Counted from the first letter of the stretch, positions 1 to 11,575 are shown. The stretch is DNA of 64,000 nucleotides from Sarcocystis neurona (GCA_000727475.1 KL647312.1:1178001-1242000), one strand, 5' to 3'. Translations and numbers: made by a program. Notes: generated from the letters alone by a model not told the origin.

Positions 1-164
1 TACAGGAGGCACGCTGCTCTCACTTCCTTTTACCTTGTTTCTCCTTTTTTTTCCCGTTCTCCGAAGCTGCACCCAGAAACGACACTGCTATTGCAGGCGC
101 CGCTGCATCTGGGTGTCTGCTCGGGGGTTTCTCTGTTTCTCTTTTGTTGTCTCTCTGCCTGCAG

Positions 165-318
165 GACGAGCTGGAGAGAGATTTATTAGTGGGCCGCAAT
201 ACGGCAGCAGACGTGCTGCAAATGGTCCGTCGTAATCTGCTGCTGCAGTCGCTCCAAGTCTTCGAACGCGTCACGCTGAAAACTATTCACACTTTCTTCC
301 GCACTCAGGCTCCGCACG
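165..318 (+). CDS. internal exon of an unidentified gene (exon A)
   Basis: A pyrimidine-rich tract ending in CTGCAG gives an acceptor just before 165, and a CACG|GTAGGG donor follows 318. The frame begins in phase 0 with DELERDLLVGRNTAADVLQM, continues through RRNLLLQSLQVFERVTLKTI and ends in phase 1. Composition is balanced and helical, unlike the CAG-derived stretches around it. The gene starts left of the window. I do not recognise the family. The helical pattern with two short 'R-hydrophobic-T-L' stretches (here and in the next exon) recalls winged-helix proteins of complexes such as PCI or ESCRT-II subunits, but this is only an impression. The frame stays open past the donor to 566 as Ser/Arg-rich CAG sequence, so read-through is possible. 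Confidence 0.55.
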
Positions 319-832
319 GTAGGGTCCGCTGCTGCTGCAGCGGAGACAGCAGCAGCAACACCAGCGACAGCGGCACCAGCAACCGTAGCAGCAGCAGAAG
401 CAACGGCAGTAGCCAGAAAAGGAGGAGGAGAAGAAGCAGGAGCAGCAGAAGGAGTTGTAGCAGCAGCAGCGTCGAGATCACAGCAGTACGGAGGCGCAGA
501 GCTGCAGAAGCAAGAGGCGCAACAGCAGCAGGAGCAGCAGGGAGAAGACTGCCAGCGTCAGCGTGAGGAGCAGCACAGCATGCGCAGGCGGAGCGTCAGA
601 AGCCGCAGCACCACAGCAACAGAGCACTGGCAGCCAGCTGCAGCAATAGCAAGTGTAGTAGCAGCCACAGGAGTAGAGCAACAACAGCAGCACCGCCACC
701 CACAGTAGGAACGCGTCTCCCATCAACGGAATTCAACGTACGTCTGCTGATGTTTACGTATGTCCTCCTTATATAGCATCCCTGCATATAAAGCCGGAAC
801 CTGCATATATAAAGACACCTACAAGCTTGTTA

Positions 833-928
833 TGTATATGTATATATATGTATACATGAGCTCATACGTGTGCGCGAATCCACTAGCAGCTACCTGTCTA
901 CACGTGTGTATGCTTGTAGACCTCTCCC

Positions 929-959
<31 letters not shown>

Positions 960-1475
960 CATATATATATGTATATATATGGATATGTGTATGCGTGTGT
1001 GCACGTATCTAGAGGCACGTGCATATATATGCAGGCGCACCCGGAGATGCCGCAGTGAGATTCTACCAGCAGGCAAAATCTCTTTTACTTCACGCGTATA
1101 CATGCATCCATGCTTCACATATACATATGTGTATGTATATGTATATGTAAATGCATCCACGTATATACAAATATCTACATATGTATACGTACATATATAT
1201 ATATATATATGTCTGTAGATATATATATATATGTGAATACATCCCTATATACGTATGTGCGTAACTCTGCAGGATGTAGGTGTGTAGGACCGTACAGCCG
1301 TATCTCCCTCTGCACTCCGTGATTAGATAGGTATGCGGGTCTTGTGTATTTACGAATGTACGTATATATATGCATGTGTATACTGCGTACACCTTTGTAT
1401 CCGTATTATATCTTTTGACGAGCGATTACGTAGGTGTACATATCTGTATACATATATATATATATATATGTGAAC
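833..1475. repeat. TATA/TATG microsatellite cluster inside the first intron
   Basis: Several runs of alternating TA and TATG/TGTA words occur between exons A and B (intron 319-1652), with near-pure TA runs around 930-985, 1195-1245 and 1450-1470. The 5' part of the same intron (319-720) is CAG-rich. No coding frame is supported in the TA-rich portion. Confidence 0.85.
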
Positions 1476-1652
1476 ATTCATAAGCAAGTGTTTGCGTCTC
1501 CTCAATATAGGCTTGTGTCTGTCTGTCGGTCTGTTTCTTTCTCTATTTGTCTCTCTTTGTCTATCACCTCTATATATGCATGTATTTATGTGTCTACGTT
1601 TCTATATTCGTGTGCACTGGTGGTTTGTCTACATGCATCTATACGCACCCAG

Positions 1653-1804
1653 GGGAAATCACACGTAGAATTACGCTCGTGGATCTCGTCAATCTCTGCG
1701 GGCCTGCGTCTGCTTTTGCCGCTACTGTTGCAGTGCTGCGAGAGGACTTGATGGACCTCATCTCCATGGGCGCCCTGCCTTTCCGCTACGACGTCGCAGC
1801 GGGA
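1653..1804 (+). CDS. internal exon of the unidentified gene (exon B)
   Basis: The acceptor CACCCAG| before 1653 leaves two bases that complete the phase-1 codon of exon A (Gly). The frame then reads EITRRITLVDLVNLCGPASA and, near its end, REDLMDLISMGALPFRYDVA. It closes on a whole codon at GGA|GTGAGC, a good donor. An alternative acceptor 16 bp downstream breaks the phase, which favours this start. The sequence RITLVDLV followed about 20 residues later by EDLMDLI..GALPFR has the spacing of a winged-helix fold. No family is assigned. The exon is followed directly by a CTG-rich intron. Confidence 0.6.
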
Positions 1805-1805
1805 G

Positions 1806-2110
1806 TGAGCCAGTGCTGCTGCTGCTGCAGCTCGTCCACTCCGCGCTGCCGCTGCTGCTGCTACTCGTCCACGCCCTGCTGCCGCTGCTGGTGCTCGCCC
1901 ATCCCGTGCTGCTGCTGGTGCTGCTTGTCCACATCGGGCTGCTGCTGCTGCCGCCCATTCATTGCGCGCTGCGGCTGCTGCTCGTCCACTCCGCGCGGCT
2001 GCTGCTGCTGCTCAGCCACCCCGTGCTGCTGCTGCTGCTGCTGCTCAGCCACCCCGTGCTGCTGCTGCTGCTGCTCGTCTATCCCGTGCTGCTGCTGCTG
2101 CTTGTTCACT
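1806..2110. repeat. imperfect CTG minisatellite in intron B
   Basis: Runs of CTG are separated by related 12-15 bp spacers such as CTCAGCCACCCCGTG and CTCGTCCACTCCGCG, giving units of roughly 27-33 bp. The two clearest adjacent units lie at about 2000-2060. The minus strand stays open across the array and would encode poly-Gln blocks separated by short HGVAE-like spacers. Because it falls between phase-matched splice sites of a plus-strand gene, I read it as intronic repeat rather than a gene. Confidence 0.8.
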
Positions 2111-2794
2111 ACCTCGTACTCCGCCTGGTGCTGCGCCGTGACTGCTGCAGTTGCAGCTATGAAACGTTCTCTACTCCTGGTGCTCCAGCAGGAGCGGCTG
2201 TTGCTGCTGCTGCAGCTGTAGAAGGCCTCCCCTCTGTTGCTGCTGCTATGCGATGGGTGTTGCCGCTGCTGCGCCTGCCGTTAAAGGTCCCCCCTCTGCT
2301 ACCGGTGCTGTGTTTGTGCTGCTGGCGCCGCTGCTGTCCGTGCTGCTACTGCTGAGAGAGGCGGTGGCTGCTGCTACGGAAACTCTCCCTTATTCCCGTG
2401 ACCCGGTCGCTTCCATTCTTTAGCGCCTGCTGCTTTGCAAACTTCTCGCGATATCACGCACTTGAGTTTCGTTACTCATGTGTGCCATGTATATATGTAA
2501 TGTATGTATGTATATATGTATGCATATATATGTATGTTTGTCTGCGTGTATGTCTATGTGTAGTAGATATGTATGTATGTACGTATGTATGGGTATACGT
2601 TTGTACGTATCTACATAGGTTGTGTATGGATCTTCATACATATATACGTGTACGTGTGTGTCTGTACGTGGCTGAGATATGTGTGTTCGTTCATGAAAAT
2701 AGAGGAGCAAGGCTGCATGCGCGCTGCTCCAGAGAGAGGTCAACACAAAGTGAAATGGCGCATGCATGTGCAGATGCGGCTGCTGCTACTGCAG

Positions 2795-2887
2795 ATTCTG
2801 ACCCGTCAGTGGAGCGACCCTCTCGTACATCTAACCGAAGACGCGGAAGAAGCCGTAAGCCTCTTGTCACGCTTATTCTCTGAACAA
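2795..2887 (+). CDS. internal exon of the unidentified gene (exon C)
   Basis: The acceptor is CTGCTGCTACTGCAG|, where the CTG repeat itself supplies the pyrimidine tract. The exon starts in phase 0, matching exon B, and reads ILTRQWSDPLVHLTEDAEEA then VSLLSRLFSEQ. It ends on a whole codon at CAA|GTAATT. At 31 residues it is short, but its amphipathic composition stands out from the repeat-derived frames around it. The gene's function is unknown. Confidence 0.55.
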
Positions 2888-4433
2888 GTAATTATGGGCG
2901 CCTGCGTATGTGTGACCCGTTCACATCCACATTCCTGGACGTTCTTGTATATTACTTATATATATATACCTCTTTACACTTTTATAGGTGAAGAGAGCTG
3001 CACGTGTACACCTATGCGTATTTATAAATCTTTACATCTTCATAGATATATACAGCCACGCGCGTATATGTACCTGTGTGCTTATATTGACCTTTACGTC
3101 TTCATACATGTACGGATGCACATATATATACATATATGTGTGGATGTGTGTCTGCACACACGTACACGTGTGTGTGTACGTAGGCGTACGTAGCTGGACG
3201 CAGGTATCCTCGTGTGTATGTTTTCTGTCTTCCCCTGTGCTCCAAGCATATACACCTACATACGCGTGTACGCGTATTTGTGTCTACCTCTCCAACTATC
3301 TATCTATATATATATATGTGTATGTATATGGATGTAGGTGTGTGTGCACGGAAGTGTCATGTTCGGACGTTTGTCTCTCTGTAGGTGTGCCTGTCTATCT
3401 GCAGACCTTTCTCTCTTTGCAGGCGTTTCTTTGTATGAGTGACTTGTTTGTTGGCACGCAAGTGTAAAAGATCAATTTATACATGTGAGCGCACACAAAA
3501 ATGACCGGCTTTCTGTCCTCACTGTTAATACCGTCCCCCACTCGTCAAGACACGGCAGCGAAGACACAAGAGAGACAAACCGGCGAAAACGGAAGCCACA
3601 CACGTCCCTCTCTCTCTCTCTCTATATATATATATGTGTATAGATGAATGTGTATGTAGACACGACAAACCTGAGAGCGCGTAGAAGATCCAAGTATAAA
3701 TTTCAGATGGTGGCAGCTCTCACGTATGTGTGTGTGTGTATGTCTAATATGTGCGTGCGTCCGATGCCCACATGTGTGTGTACACACGCACGTTTGTATA
3801 TACGTAAAGGGATTTGTGCATGTCTCTCTCTGTCTGTCTCCCTATATTTTGTACGTTTATATATGTGTATAAGTGTGCGTGGGTAGAATGTACACAGATA
3901 TCTGCGTATGCATATATATATATATATGTGAGTATATATGCGTGTGTGTGTGTGTGTGTGTATAGGTCTTGTATGTACCGAGAGCAGCTGGCGCCTTGCT
4001 TGTTGTTCAGACATAGCTGGTGCGTAGTTGTGTGATGCGGTTGGGTTCTCGACCGTAGCTGCTCTGAGGCATGCTGTTTCAGTTGCTGTCTTCTGCGGAC
4101 CCTAGCGTCCTCCTTGCCGCTGTTGCATACCCTGCTAATGTTGCATATTCCTCTGCCGCTGTTGCTGCTGCTGGCGCCGCCTTCGCACGCACGTGTGTGT
4201 ATGTGCGTGCTGCCACCGTCGCCGCTGCCGCTGCAGTACTGGCGGGATCTGCCTCAGCCGCCAGTGTCTGCTGCTGGCGGGGCCCTGCTACGGGCAGGAC
4301 TCTAATTGCTTCTGCCGTTGCTGTTGTTGCTGCCACGACGCGCTTCTCGTATGTCCGGTATCAGGCGCCTACTGCGGCGCGGCACCCGCTGCTGATGTCG
4401 CTGCTTCCGGTGCTGCTGCTGCGGTTCTTTCAG
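2888..4433. other. probable intron with microsatellites
   Basis: The stretch between exons C and D holds TATG/TGTA words around 2950-3340, a CT run at 3607-3622 followed by TA, and a pure TG run at 3941-3960. The last 350 bases are CTG/GCC-rich and open in several frames. One further exon could hide around 4070-4190 (frame starting MLFQLLSSADPSVLLAAV), but I cannot place its borders. Confidence 0.5.
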
Positions 4434-4613
4434 GCGGAAGACCTGGTGCACGCCTGCCAACGCCTGACCTTGAGCGCTTCCACGGCAGCGGCATTTCCGA
4501 CGGCAGCAGCAGAAGCCCGCCGCTTCGCTCTTTCGTCCTCGGCGGAGTCTGCCGCAGCAACAGCGATGCGTGCAGGCAGAGCGTCAGCAGCGGCGCCGCG
4601 TCAGCAGCAATAG
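4434..4613 (+). CDS. probable terminal exon of the unidentified gene (exon D)
   Basis: A strong acceptor (GCGGTTCTTTCAG|) precedes a phase-0 start, matching the phase-0 end of exon C. The frame reads AEDLVHACQRLTLSASTAAA, then becomes Ala/Ser-rich with Arg, and ends RQQQ-stop at 4611-4613. Joined with the earlier exons it forms one open frame of about 190 residues within the window. The low-complexity tail is typical of CAG-rich coccidian genes. The exon could also be spliced before the stop, so the end is less certain than the start. Confidence 0.45.
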   Translation, partial: AEDLVHACQRLTLSASTAAAFPTAAAEARRFALSSSAESAAATAMRAGRASAAAPRQQQ

Positions 4614-5100
4614 AACAGCAGCAGCAAGCACCTGTATGCAACCGCGGCAACAGCAGTGAGTGAAGGAGCACCTGCGCGTGCAGCGCAGCGCTCACAGCAG
4701 GACCAGCACCAGATAATTGCACAGCGACTGCAGAGCCACAGACCCAGACAGTACCAGCGTCATCAGGATAGAGACAGGCATCAGCAGCGACACCTGCGTT
4801 GTAGCGTCCGTAGTAGCAGCACTGAGAGGCATGCCCCTCCAGTGCAGCCTCCACAGCAGAACGACGGCGAATGCTGCAGCAGCAGCAAGAGGGCAGCGTG
4901 AACTGCAGTAACAGCATAGAGAAGGGGGAGGCGCAGCAGCGCGTAGGCGTGCAGCAGCAGAAGATGCGGAGCAGCAGCAGCAGCACCTACGCCTGGAGCA
5001 TCTTTCGATCTGTGTGCACTGCGGCAGCAAAGAACGTTGCATGCGGCCGTAGAAGACAGCAGCTACTGCAACAAGCTGCTGCGTAGAAGCCGCAGAAAGA
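4614..5100 (+). other. CAG-rich block downstream of exon D
   Basis: CAG/GCA runs are open in several plus frames, including a Gln/Ser-rich frame at 4871-5086 (MLQQQQEGSVNCSNSIEKGE). This is either 3' untranslated repeat, a further exon, or non-coding repeat. No splice signal decides between these. Confidence 0.35.
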
Positions 5101-6594
5101 GCACCAGCGAAAACGAGAAAACGATGAGAGCATCACGGATTCTTCCTTAGCCGCAGCACAAAGCAGAACCAAAAGAGAGGGAAGAAAATATAAAGCGTTA
5201 TTTACAATCCTCCCAGGGCGCACACGAGCGCGTGACGCATACTTTTCAGTAATACTTGAGGGACGTCACCAGTCGCCAGGAGCAGCTTCTCTTCACACGT
5301 TGCAAGGCAGTGCTTCACGTGCACTTAATGCGTAGCTTCATGTATTTGCGACAGCAGGGATTGTCCTGCGTTAAATTGGTACGAATACTCATGTATACGT
5401 GTGCGTCCACAGACGCACACATGGTTTTTCCACGCCACCAGCTAACAGTGTGAACGTGTCTGTGTACACATGTACCCATATACTTATTGTTGTTCGTTGT
5501 TACTCTCTGTGAATACGTGTATACACTTGTGAGTGCGTATATATGTGTATATAACGGTAGAGCTGTACACCTTCGCACAGCTAAATAACAGGCGTAGATT
5601 ACGTGACAGCGTGCAGCGCTGGAAGAGCTCATTTTAGCTGGCATCTACGCAGGCATGATTTCCAGAAGTGTTGTATTAGTGAGACGCGTTACCTGCAAGG
5701 TAGTCCGCGTGCGATGGAGCCACCAAAGCACGCGTGGACGCGGTTCCCCGGGCACGCATGGCTGTTGCTGGGCACCACCTAAATTTTATAAATCGCAGAC
5801 TAATGTTCAAGACATGCACAAGCTTCGACCGTCTCGTGGGTTAGTCGTGTCTCGGCGGCGACTCAGACACATCTGCGGATATATATGTTTATGTACGTTT
5901 GTACTGCAGACATCCACGGACACGTCTGTTGGCACTTGCATCTGTATCCTGCTTGATATATGTCCCTACTCATTTGTTCGCTGTATCTCGTCTCTTCTTA
6001 CATATGTTCCTATTTAAACGTACACGCGTATGTATGTATATATGTATATATATATATATATTTTTCCAGTCTGTACATCTTCGCAGCGTAGAACGCAATG
6101 TGGTGACTAAGTACAATTCGTCGCGCAAAGGCTTATGATTCACCGGCTCAGGGGTTGCGGCATTCTTTCTCCGCACATCGCTGGATACTGTAGAACATTT
6201 GGTGACATTTTCGAGAAATTCCCGTGGCCCCTCTTCTCTTCACCGAGCTTCGCTTCAAACATCCAGTATGGGGGGGAAAGCGATCAAAGCGGTATAGTGC
6301 TTCCTCTTACTTCCATGTTATGCGAGACTCGACGCAGTCTTCCAGTTCCCAGATGCATTTGCAATCTTCTAACATTGATGATGATCTTGTCAAATCGTCT
6401 TGTGTGTCGTGGATTATGGAACAACGAGTAAACCCATGAACGGGAACGACTCCAATCGTTATCAATCCACACATCCTCTTCCCTTGTATTTTCGCAATGT
6501 ATTCCGCAGAAACAACGGCATACTAACATACTTGGAAGAAGGGGCCAAAAGTATGCATAGTTACTCCACTGTAATTTGGCTCAGGCGGCTACTT

Positions 6595-6714
6595 GTTGAT
6601 GAAGCGGAAATAGATGACAGACTCTCCAATCCCGCGTCACCCGATGGGATCCTCGTGGATAAGGCGGAAATAGATGGCATACTCCATATTCCCGCGTCGT
6701 TAGTCAAGACTGTA
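6595..6714. repeat. 60-bp direct tandem duplication
   Basis: Two adjacent, diverged 60-bp units (6595-6654 and 6655-6714) share the core GGCGGAAATAGATG or its near-match, then ACTCC and CCCGCGTC at equal offsets. The period is a multiple of three, and the plus frame stays open across both copies (EAEIDDRLSNPAS, then KAEIDGILHIPAS). Confidence 0.8.
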
Positions 6715-8151
6715 GTGGCGCTTGCTTAGACCCATATGTCTGCGCATCTAGCACAGAAGTGTGTCTCCTTGATCCTCCGCTTTCTTGCAAGTTTACAGTG
6801 GGAGGAGATCCGGAAAAAAAAAGGTCTCTCGAAGAAAGCACAGGGTCACTACATATAGAAAAATATTGTACGTACCGCCCTGGACCATGGATACACCCGC
6901 ACGATGTATCACAGTGGACCACTACATTAAGCATACATCTATGCCATGTGTAGTCGTCTATCACGAAAATGCAGTCAAAATATGCACGTAAGATTTCATT
7001 TGCTTCGTGCGCAACGGCGTGCCTTTTGCTGCGTAATTGTAGAATGATATTCTCCTGAACTCGCTCGTAGCGCCACAACACTATTTCCTAAAATATCCGT
7101 AAACACACGGAGCTGTTTCGATTTTAAGGTCGACTGCCTATTCGGCAGTCTTGTGTTTGGTGCCGCTAAAGTATAAAGCAGATCATTTGTATGAATCGAA
7201 TGTTGTACTTGACTCACGCTTCGCTGTTGTAGCGTATTCCGCGCATTACGTCAAGAAAAGATAAAGAGGTAACAGGTAGGGAAGAAGAAACGCAAAACCA
7301 ACAGGTGAAAAGAGAAGAAGACGCTCGAACTTAAAAGGGAAAGAGATATGGAACGCTGCTATTTGGTAAGAATCTATTGCTTAATTCACGCGCCCATCTC
7401 CAGTGCAGCACACACAGCCTCCCGGATGGGGTGGATAAGCATTATTCTAGACAAACCTGTAGCATGATCACGTCTTCGAAGACGTATACTCGAAAAAAGC
7501 ACACGCGCTCTCCGTCAGGACAGCGTTTTTATCGGATACACCCTGTATTTATGAAGTCGTCTTCACCTACGTGTGTGTACTTAGCTAGTACAAGCGTCGC
7601 TCACGCATACATATTGAAAATATTCCTACACATCGGAACACCCAATAGACGAACGATACACCCACGTGCTTCGCTACCAGCTGCGGTTCTTTTTCCTTCT
7701 TTAAAGGTGAAAACACCTTAACACTGAGGAGGACATGGTCTTCTGCAACCAGGTACAACGTGGAAAGAAGAATACACTCTGGCATGACTGCAGCCGCTGG
7801 AGGTCTACACAGAAGGCCCTACATCAGTAAACATCTTTGTAGATACATGTGCTAATGTGTGTGTGTGGGTATGTGTGCGTATTTCATTCGTTCAGAGAGC
7901 TGCGGACTTGTTTTCACATCATCTGGCTGTTTGCTTATGCGCCTAACCTTCGAACAACCGGAAACACGTTTTACACAAGGTTTCTTCAGCAGCTCCGCGA
8001 GCTCCACAACCGCTTCAAGGTGGTGTGGCACTACGGAACTACCAGCCGCGGTTTCTCTCTGTCTCGACGTCTACATCTGCAGTCTACCACTGCCGCCTCT
8101 ATACGCCTCCGAAGGAGTAAAGAGCATCAAGGAATACAGAAGGGTGTTCGC

Positions 8152-8359
8152 CATAGTAAGTGTCTTTCTCAACAGAACCCTCCTCCCGTGATGCGGATGC
8201 ACCTGCGCTCTTCTGCATGGCATCTATGGTCGAAACTTCCTTTTCTTCCCAGCATAGTAAGTGTCTTCCTCAACGGAACGCTTCTCTTCTCATACGGATG
8301 CACTTGCGCTGTTTTGCACGACATCTGTATTCGAAAATTCCGTTTCTTCCCGACGTCTC
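8152..8359. repeat. 101-bp tandem duplication with a degenerate third copy
   Basis: Units 8152-8252 and 8253-8353 begin with CATAGTAAGTGTC and share blocks such as CTCAAC.GAAC and CGGATGCAC.TGCGCT. A degenerate third start (CATAACAAGTGTGTA) lies at about 8360. The period is not a multiple of three, so a coding repeat is unlikely. Each copy starts with a splice-donor-like AGTAAGTGT. Confidence 0.8.
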
Positions 8360-9609
8360 CATAACAAGTGTGTATTCTCTCGTCCATGATCGTATTCCTA
8401 TCCTATCCAGCAGGTATACAGGTCACATATGGTCAGGACATAACCGCTGAGAGCGCAACACTTTTTTACTATCCACACGCCGATATTACGTGGAGTCAAT
8501 ACCTATTTATACCAGAAACTTCTCTTTTTATGACAATTTACCAACAGTGCATACATCCTACACGCGTCTCCGTCCTCTCTACTTATGTCCGTTTTGCGTA
8601 GATCATCTGCTTCCTTCTGTAGCACCTTTCTTCCCCTGTGGAAACACTGCCATACAACACAGACCTACCTCCTGTTGTTCCAGCCTGTGCTCGTGTCCCT
8701 TGGTGACACCGAACACATCAAGTATCGGAATACACGAGGATTCTCTTCTGCCCGACTTCTAATCGTGCACTCATTAGAGCGGGAGACTACAGGAGCATCG
8801 TACGTACCTCATGCACACGTTTTTCGTCTTTCGTGTACACACGTTGACGTCTTCGTTAACCACGCGCCTCTCTAGCTACACACACTGACACTATGCTCCC
8901 TCTTTAGTATACGCGGCTTACTATATACGCCAGAGCTTGTATATCTACTCGTCTCTCTATCTGTATACATCGGTAACATCGTGTCTCTTTGCTGTATACA
9001 AATATATATACATATATATATACATACATTTATCCCGCTCGTGACCCCATTGACTACACTTATGTACCATTGTTTGAACTCCCCCTCCAGTTGTAAAGGC
9101 ACCTCGCTATTAAATTCCTCGAGGGCGTACCGCCATTCCTAGCGCCTTTCTGCGTGTCCTATATACCAATCCAAGCACGCTTAGAGTCATATCTTTACTC
9201 GTAGATCTTCCCGCAACGATCTATCGATGTACGGCGTGACCCTCTCAATCTCGACACGTATCCAACTCGTCCATCCGGAGTAGCCGGCGGGATGACGCCA
9301 AGTCTTCCTGTAGTGGAGGGCACCAAAATAACACGCCCCCATTCGTTATGCCTTGCATCAGACCAGGGGACAGGCTCTGCCTGGCTATTTGATCGAGCGA
9401 AGCCGCGCTCCACTCGCTACTGTTGATCGCAGGGCGCACAAGGGAAGCGGCTTCGACTGTAGACACGCGTGCTGCGTGGCTGTTGGGACGGGGCACAGCG
9501 CCGCCAGATCAAGTGAAGATTAGTGGGTCCACTAGAGTCATTTTATTTCAACTCAGACCTCCAAGTGCGCCCACTACTTCCTTCTTTCCCTTCAAAACAG
9601 TAAGTCAAC

Positions 9610-9757
9610 TTGAATGCAGTCCGTTTCTGCTCTCGCTTTCTTCATTCGTCGTCTGCTACTGGTTTACTCGTCGAAGAAGCCCCATCAGCCGCAACAGTGG
9701 AGGCAGCCTGGTGTCGGCTGCTCGAGTTGCGCAGCCTTATGGGCGGCGCCGCCCCGG
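9610..9757 (+). CDS. possible exon of an unidentified gene
   Basis: The open frame ends in LLVEEAPSAATVEAAWCRLL and ELRSLMGGAAPG at a CCCGG|GTAATG donor (phase 1). The 5' border is not resolved; a clean GTAAGT-like word at 9600 and several weak acceptors lie just upstream. Two bases from a weak acceptor at 10081 would restore phase with the next exon candidate. No family is recognised. Confidence 0.3.
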
Positions 9758-10081
9758 GTAATGATTGCAACTGCTACTGGTACGACCATTTTTTAGGACT
9801 GAATCAGTCGCTCCGCCACTCTTATAACCGAGTGCCGCAAGCAAGGACACATCGAGGGCAATAACCCTGGAAATAACATTTGCTGCTGTCTCGGCAGGAG
9901 GGTTCGCAGCAGCGTGTCCGCAGATTGGGAGTGGTGGTGGTACTTAGGTGGACGCTGCTGTAGCAGCTGTACCAACAGGGTTGGCGATGATCGAAGCAGC
10001 AGCCGTAGTTGTTACGATCGTTGTTGCAGCAACAGTGGCAGTAGTGTACACTGACGGGTACGGCTGGAGTCGGTGTTGTAG

Positions 10082-10932
10082 CTGCTCGAATTACTGTTGT
10101 AGAGGGCCTTTCAGCAGGCGTGACTTCTTCTGCTGGCACTGTTTGTAGAGAGCCAGAGGCATTCCTAAATTTTGTGGATCTCACTTCTCCGCGTATGGTT
10201 TTCTCTTCTGAGTATGTGTGCTGCTGTCCAACTACATCTCTTGTTCTCGCATCTTCTGTTCGTCCGTTCTTCTCATGTGTCCTCTCTAAGACTGCTTTTC
10301 TTCTCCCTACATTGGGTGTCCGTACTTGTACTGCACCTGCTTGTCCCCTTGCGACTGCACCCGTTGTTCCAGCGATCGTAATCGCAGCTGGTTGCTGGTG
10401 GTGGTGTTGTGTCTGCTGCTACGTTCGCTGTTGCGGTCCGTTTCCTGCTGCCGCCGGATCTCCGCTGTTGTTACTGGTTACCTGGCCGGTGCTGCTACCT
10501 GTGCTTTTTGTGCCCAAATATGCAAGAAGGCCTTCGTTTTCTCTTTGGCGTCACCTTCAACCTGTTTCTGCCTTTTCGGGTCTCTTTTCTTCCGTGTCTT
10601 TTTCATACGGTACTCAGGTGCCTGTACCTGTTGCTTTGCGGCTGAGGCTGTCGAGAGATAAGCTGGTGCTACTGCCCAACTTCTTTTTCGCTACTGCTGC
10701 TGATGCTGCGTCTTTCGCAGCTGCTCCCTGTCCTATTTGGAGCCAGGCTGCGGGACTGTTCCTGCGGTTGCCAAGCCTGGACAGCAACAGCAAGGCGCGA
10801 AGCGTGCAGCACGCTGCACGTGCCGCTGCTTGTACCCTGTGGATCACAGTCTCGAACGTGTTGTCTAGTCTTTCTGTCGTGACACAAAAGGGAGAAGATT
10901 CCCAGCACTCGCTGCATGCAGCTGCCTTATGA
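10082..10932 (+). CDS. hypothetical protein, exon candidate
   Basis: One plus frame is open from 10045 to a TGA at 10930. It reads VVEGLSAGVTSSAGTVCREP near its start and ends with an amphipathic, Ala-rich portion (AADAASFAAAPCPIWSQ, SVQHAARAAACTLWITV). The middle (about 10390-10500) is Trp/Cys/Leu-rich from CTG/TGG codons and may be an intron. The start assumes a weak acceptor GTGTTGTAG|CTGCTC. The minus strand also has a plausible Ala/Ser/Lys frame at 10614-10847, so the strand is not certain. No known domain is seen. Confidence 0.35.
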
Positions 10933-10947
10933 TCTTTTCTGTTGCAG

Positions 10948-11127
10948 CAACACGCGGAACAGCAGAGCAGCTTCGCCGGAAGAAAACGTGTGCTGGTACG
11001 GCATCGTCGTAGTCTGCAAGAAAGTGGACAGGTCTTTAGTGCTGCCTTCCGTCTTTATTTAGAGGGAGTGTCAGTCCGAAGCAAGAAGTCCACTCCTTTA
11101 GCAGAAGGCACCAAGACGGACATCTAG
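10948..11127 (+). CDS. possible terminal exon
   Basis: A good acceptor (CTTTTCTGTTGCAG|) precedes a phase-0 frame reading QQHAEQQSSFAGRKRVLVRH, then LYLEGVSVRSKKSTPLAEG, and a TAG stop at 11125-11127. It is in the same frame as the preceding open region, separated from it by a TGA. It is basic and polar with no domain recognised. It could be the C-terminus of the gene whose earlier exons lie at 9.6-10.9 kb. Confidence 0.35.
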   Translation, partial: QHAEQQSSFAGRKRVLVRHRRSLQESGQVFSAAFRLYLEGVSVRSKKSTPLAEGTKTDI

Positions 11128-11575
11128 CCTGTGCAGCAGCTGCTGCTTCTTTCCGCTCCAGACCGTGGCGGCTGCAGCAGCACCACGGTCGCCGGCTGCA
11201 GCCGAAACACGATTCAACAACAACAACAAGGACCGCAACAAGAAAAGGCACACCAGCTTTGAAAAGTTCCTTAACCTCAACGCCTATTATTATTTTTTTG
11301 TGTAGATAGAACTCGAATTGTTTGTGCTTTAACGCGCTTCAACAGCATTGGGTAACGCTGTCCTGAACAAGTAACTTCGATTCTATCCGGTTGCTAGCTG
11401 GCTTGGCCTCGCTCAAAGAAGCGTTTTCAGCCTGGCGCAGAGATGACTTTTCTGCTCAGTTGTACACATGCGCAAGTACGGTGCACACCTCTCTCCGTGC
11501 ACGCGTACAGTATCACCCGATGTGTATATTGAGCGTTTTTCACTAGGCTGCATCATTGTTTCCCCTCTTCTTCAG

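Larger units (their letters stand above)
5101..9420. other. repeat-poor segment without a supported gene
   Basis: Composition is even, with few CAG tracts. Short frames occur on both strands; the longest are a minus-strand frame at 6704-7081 (125 codons) and a plus-strand frame at 7849-8364 (171 codons). Neither shows a recognisable motif, and the latter covers a tandem duplication. Small TATA/TATG patches lie at about 6030-6065 and 8998-9030. I see no gene I can support. Confidence 0.5.

Noticed and set aside
819..1392. Tyr/Ile/Thr-rich frames on both strands (also at 2420-3467, 35490-37410)
   Set aside because: Direct translations of TATA/TATG microsatellites; both strands give the same kind of peptide.
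9195..9496. Overlapping minus-strand frames that seemed retroelement-like
   Set aside because: No protease, reverse transcriptase, RNase H or integrase motif and no long terminal repeats were found.
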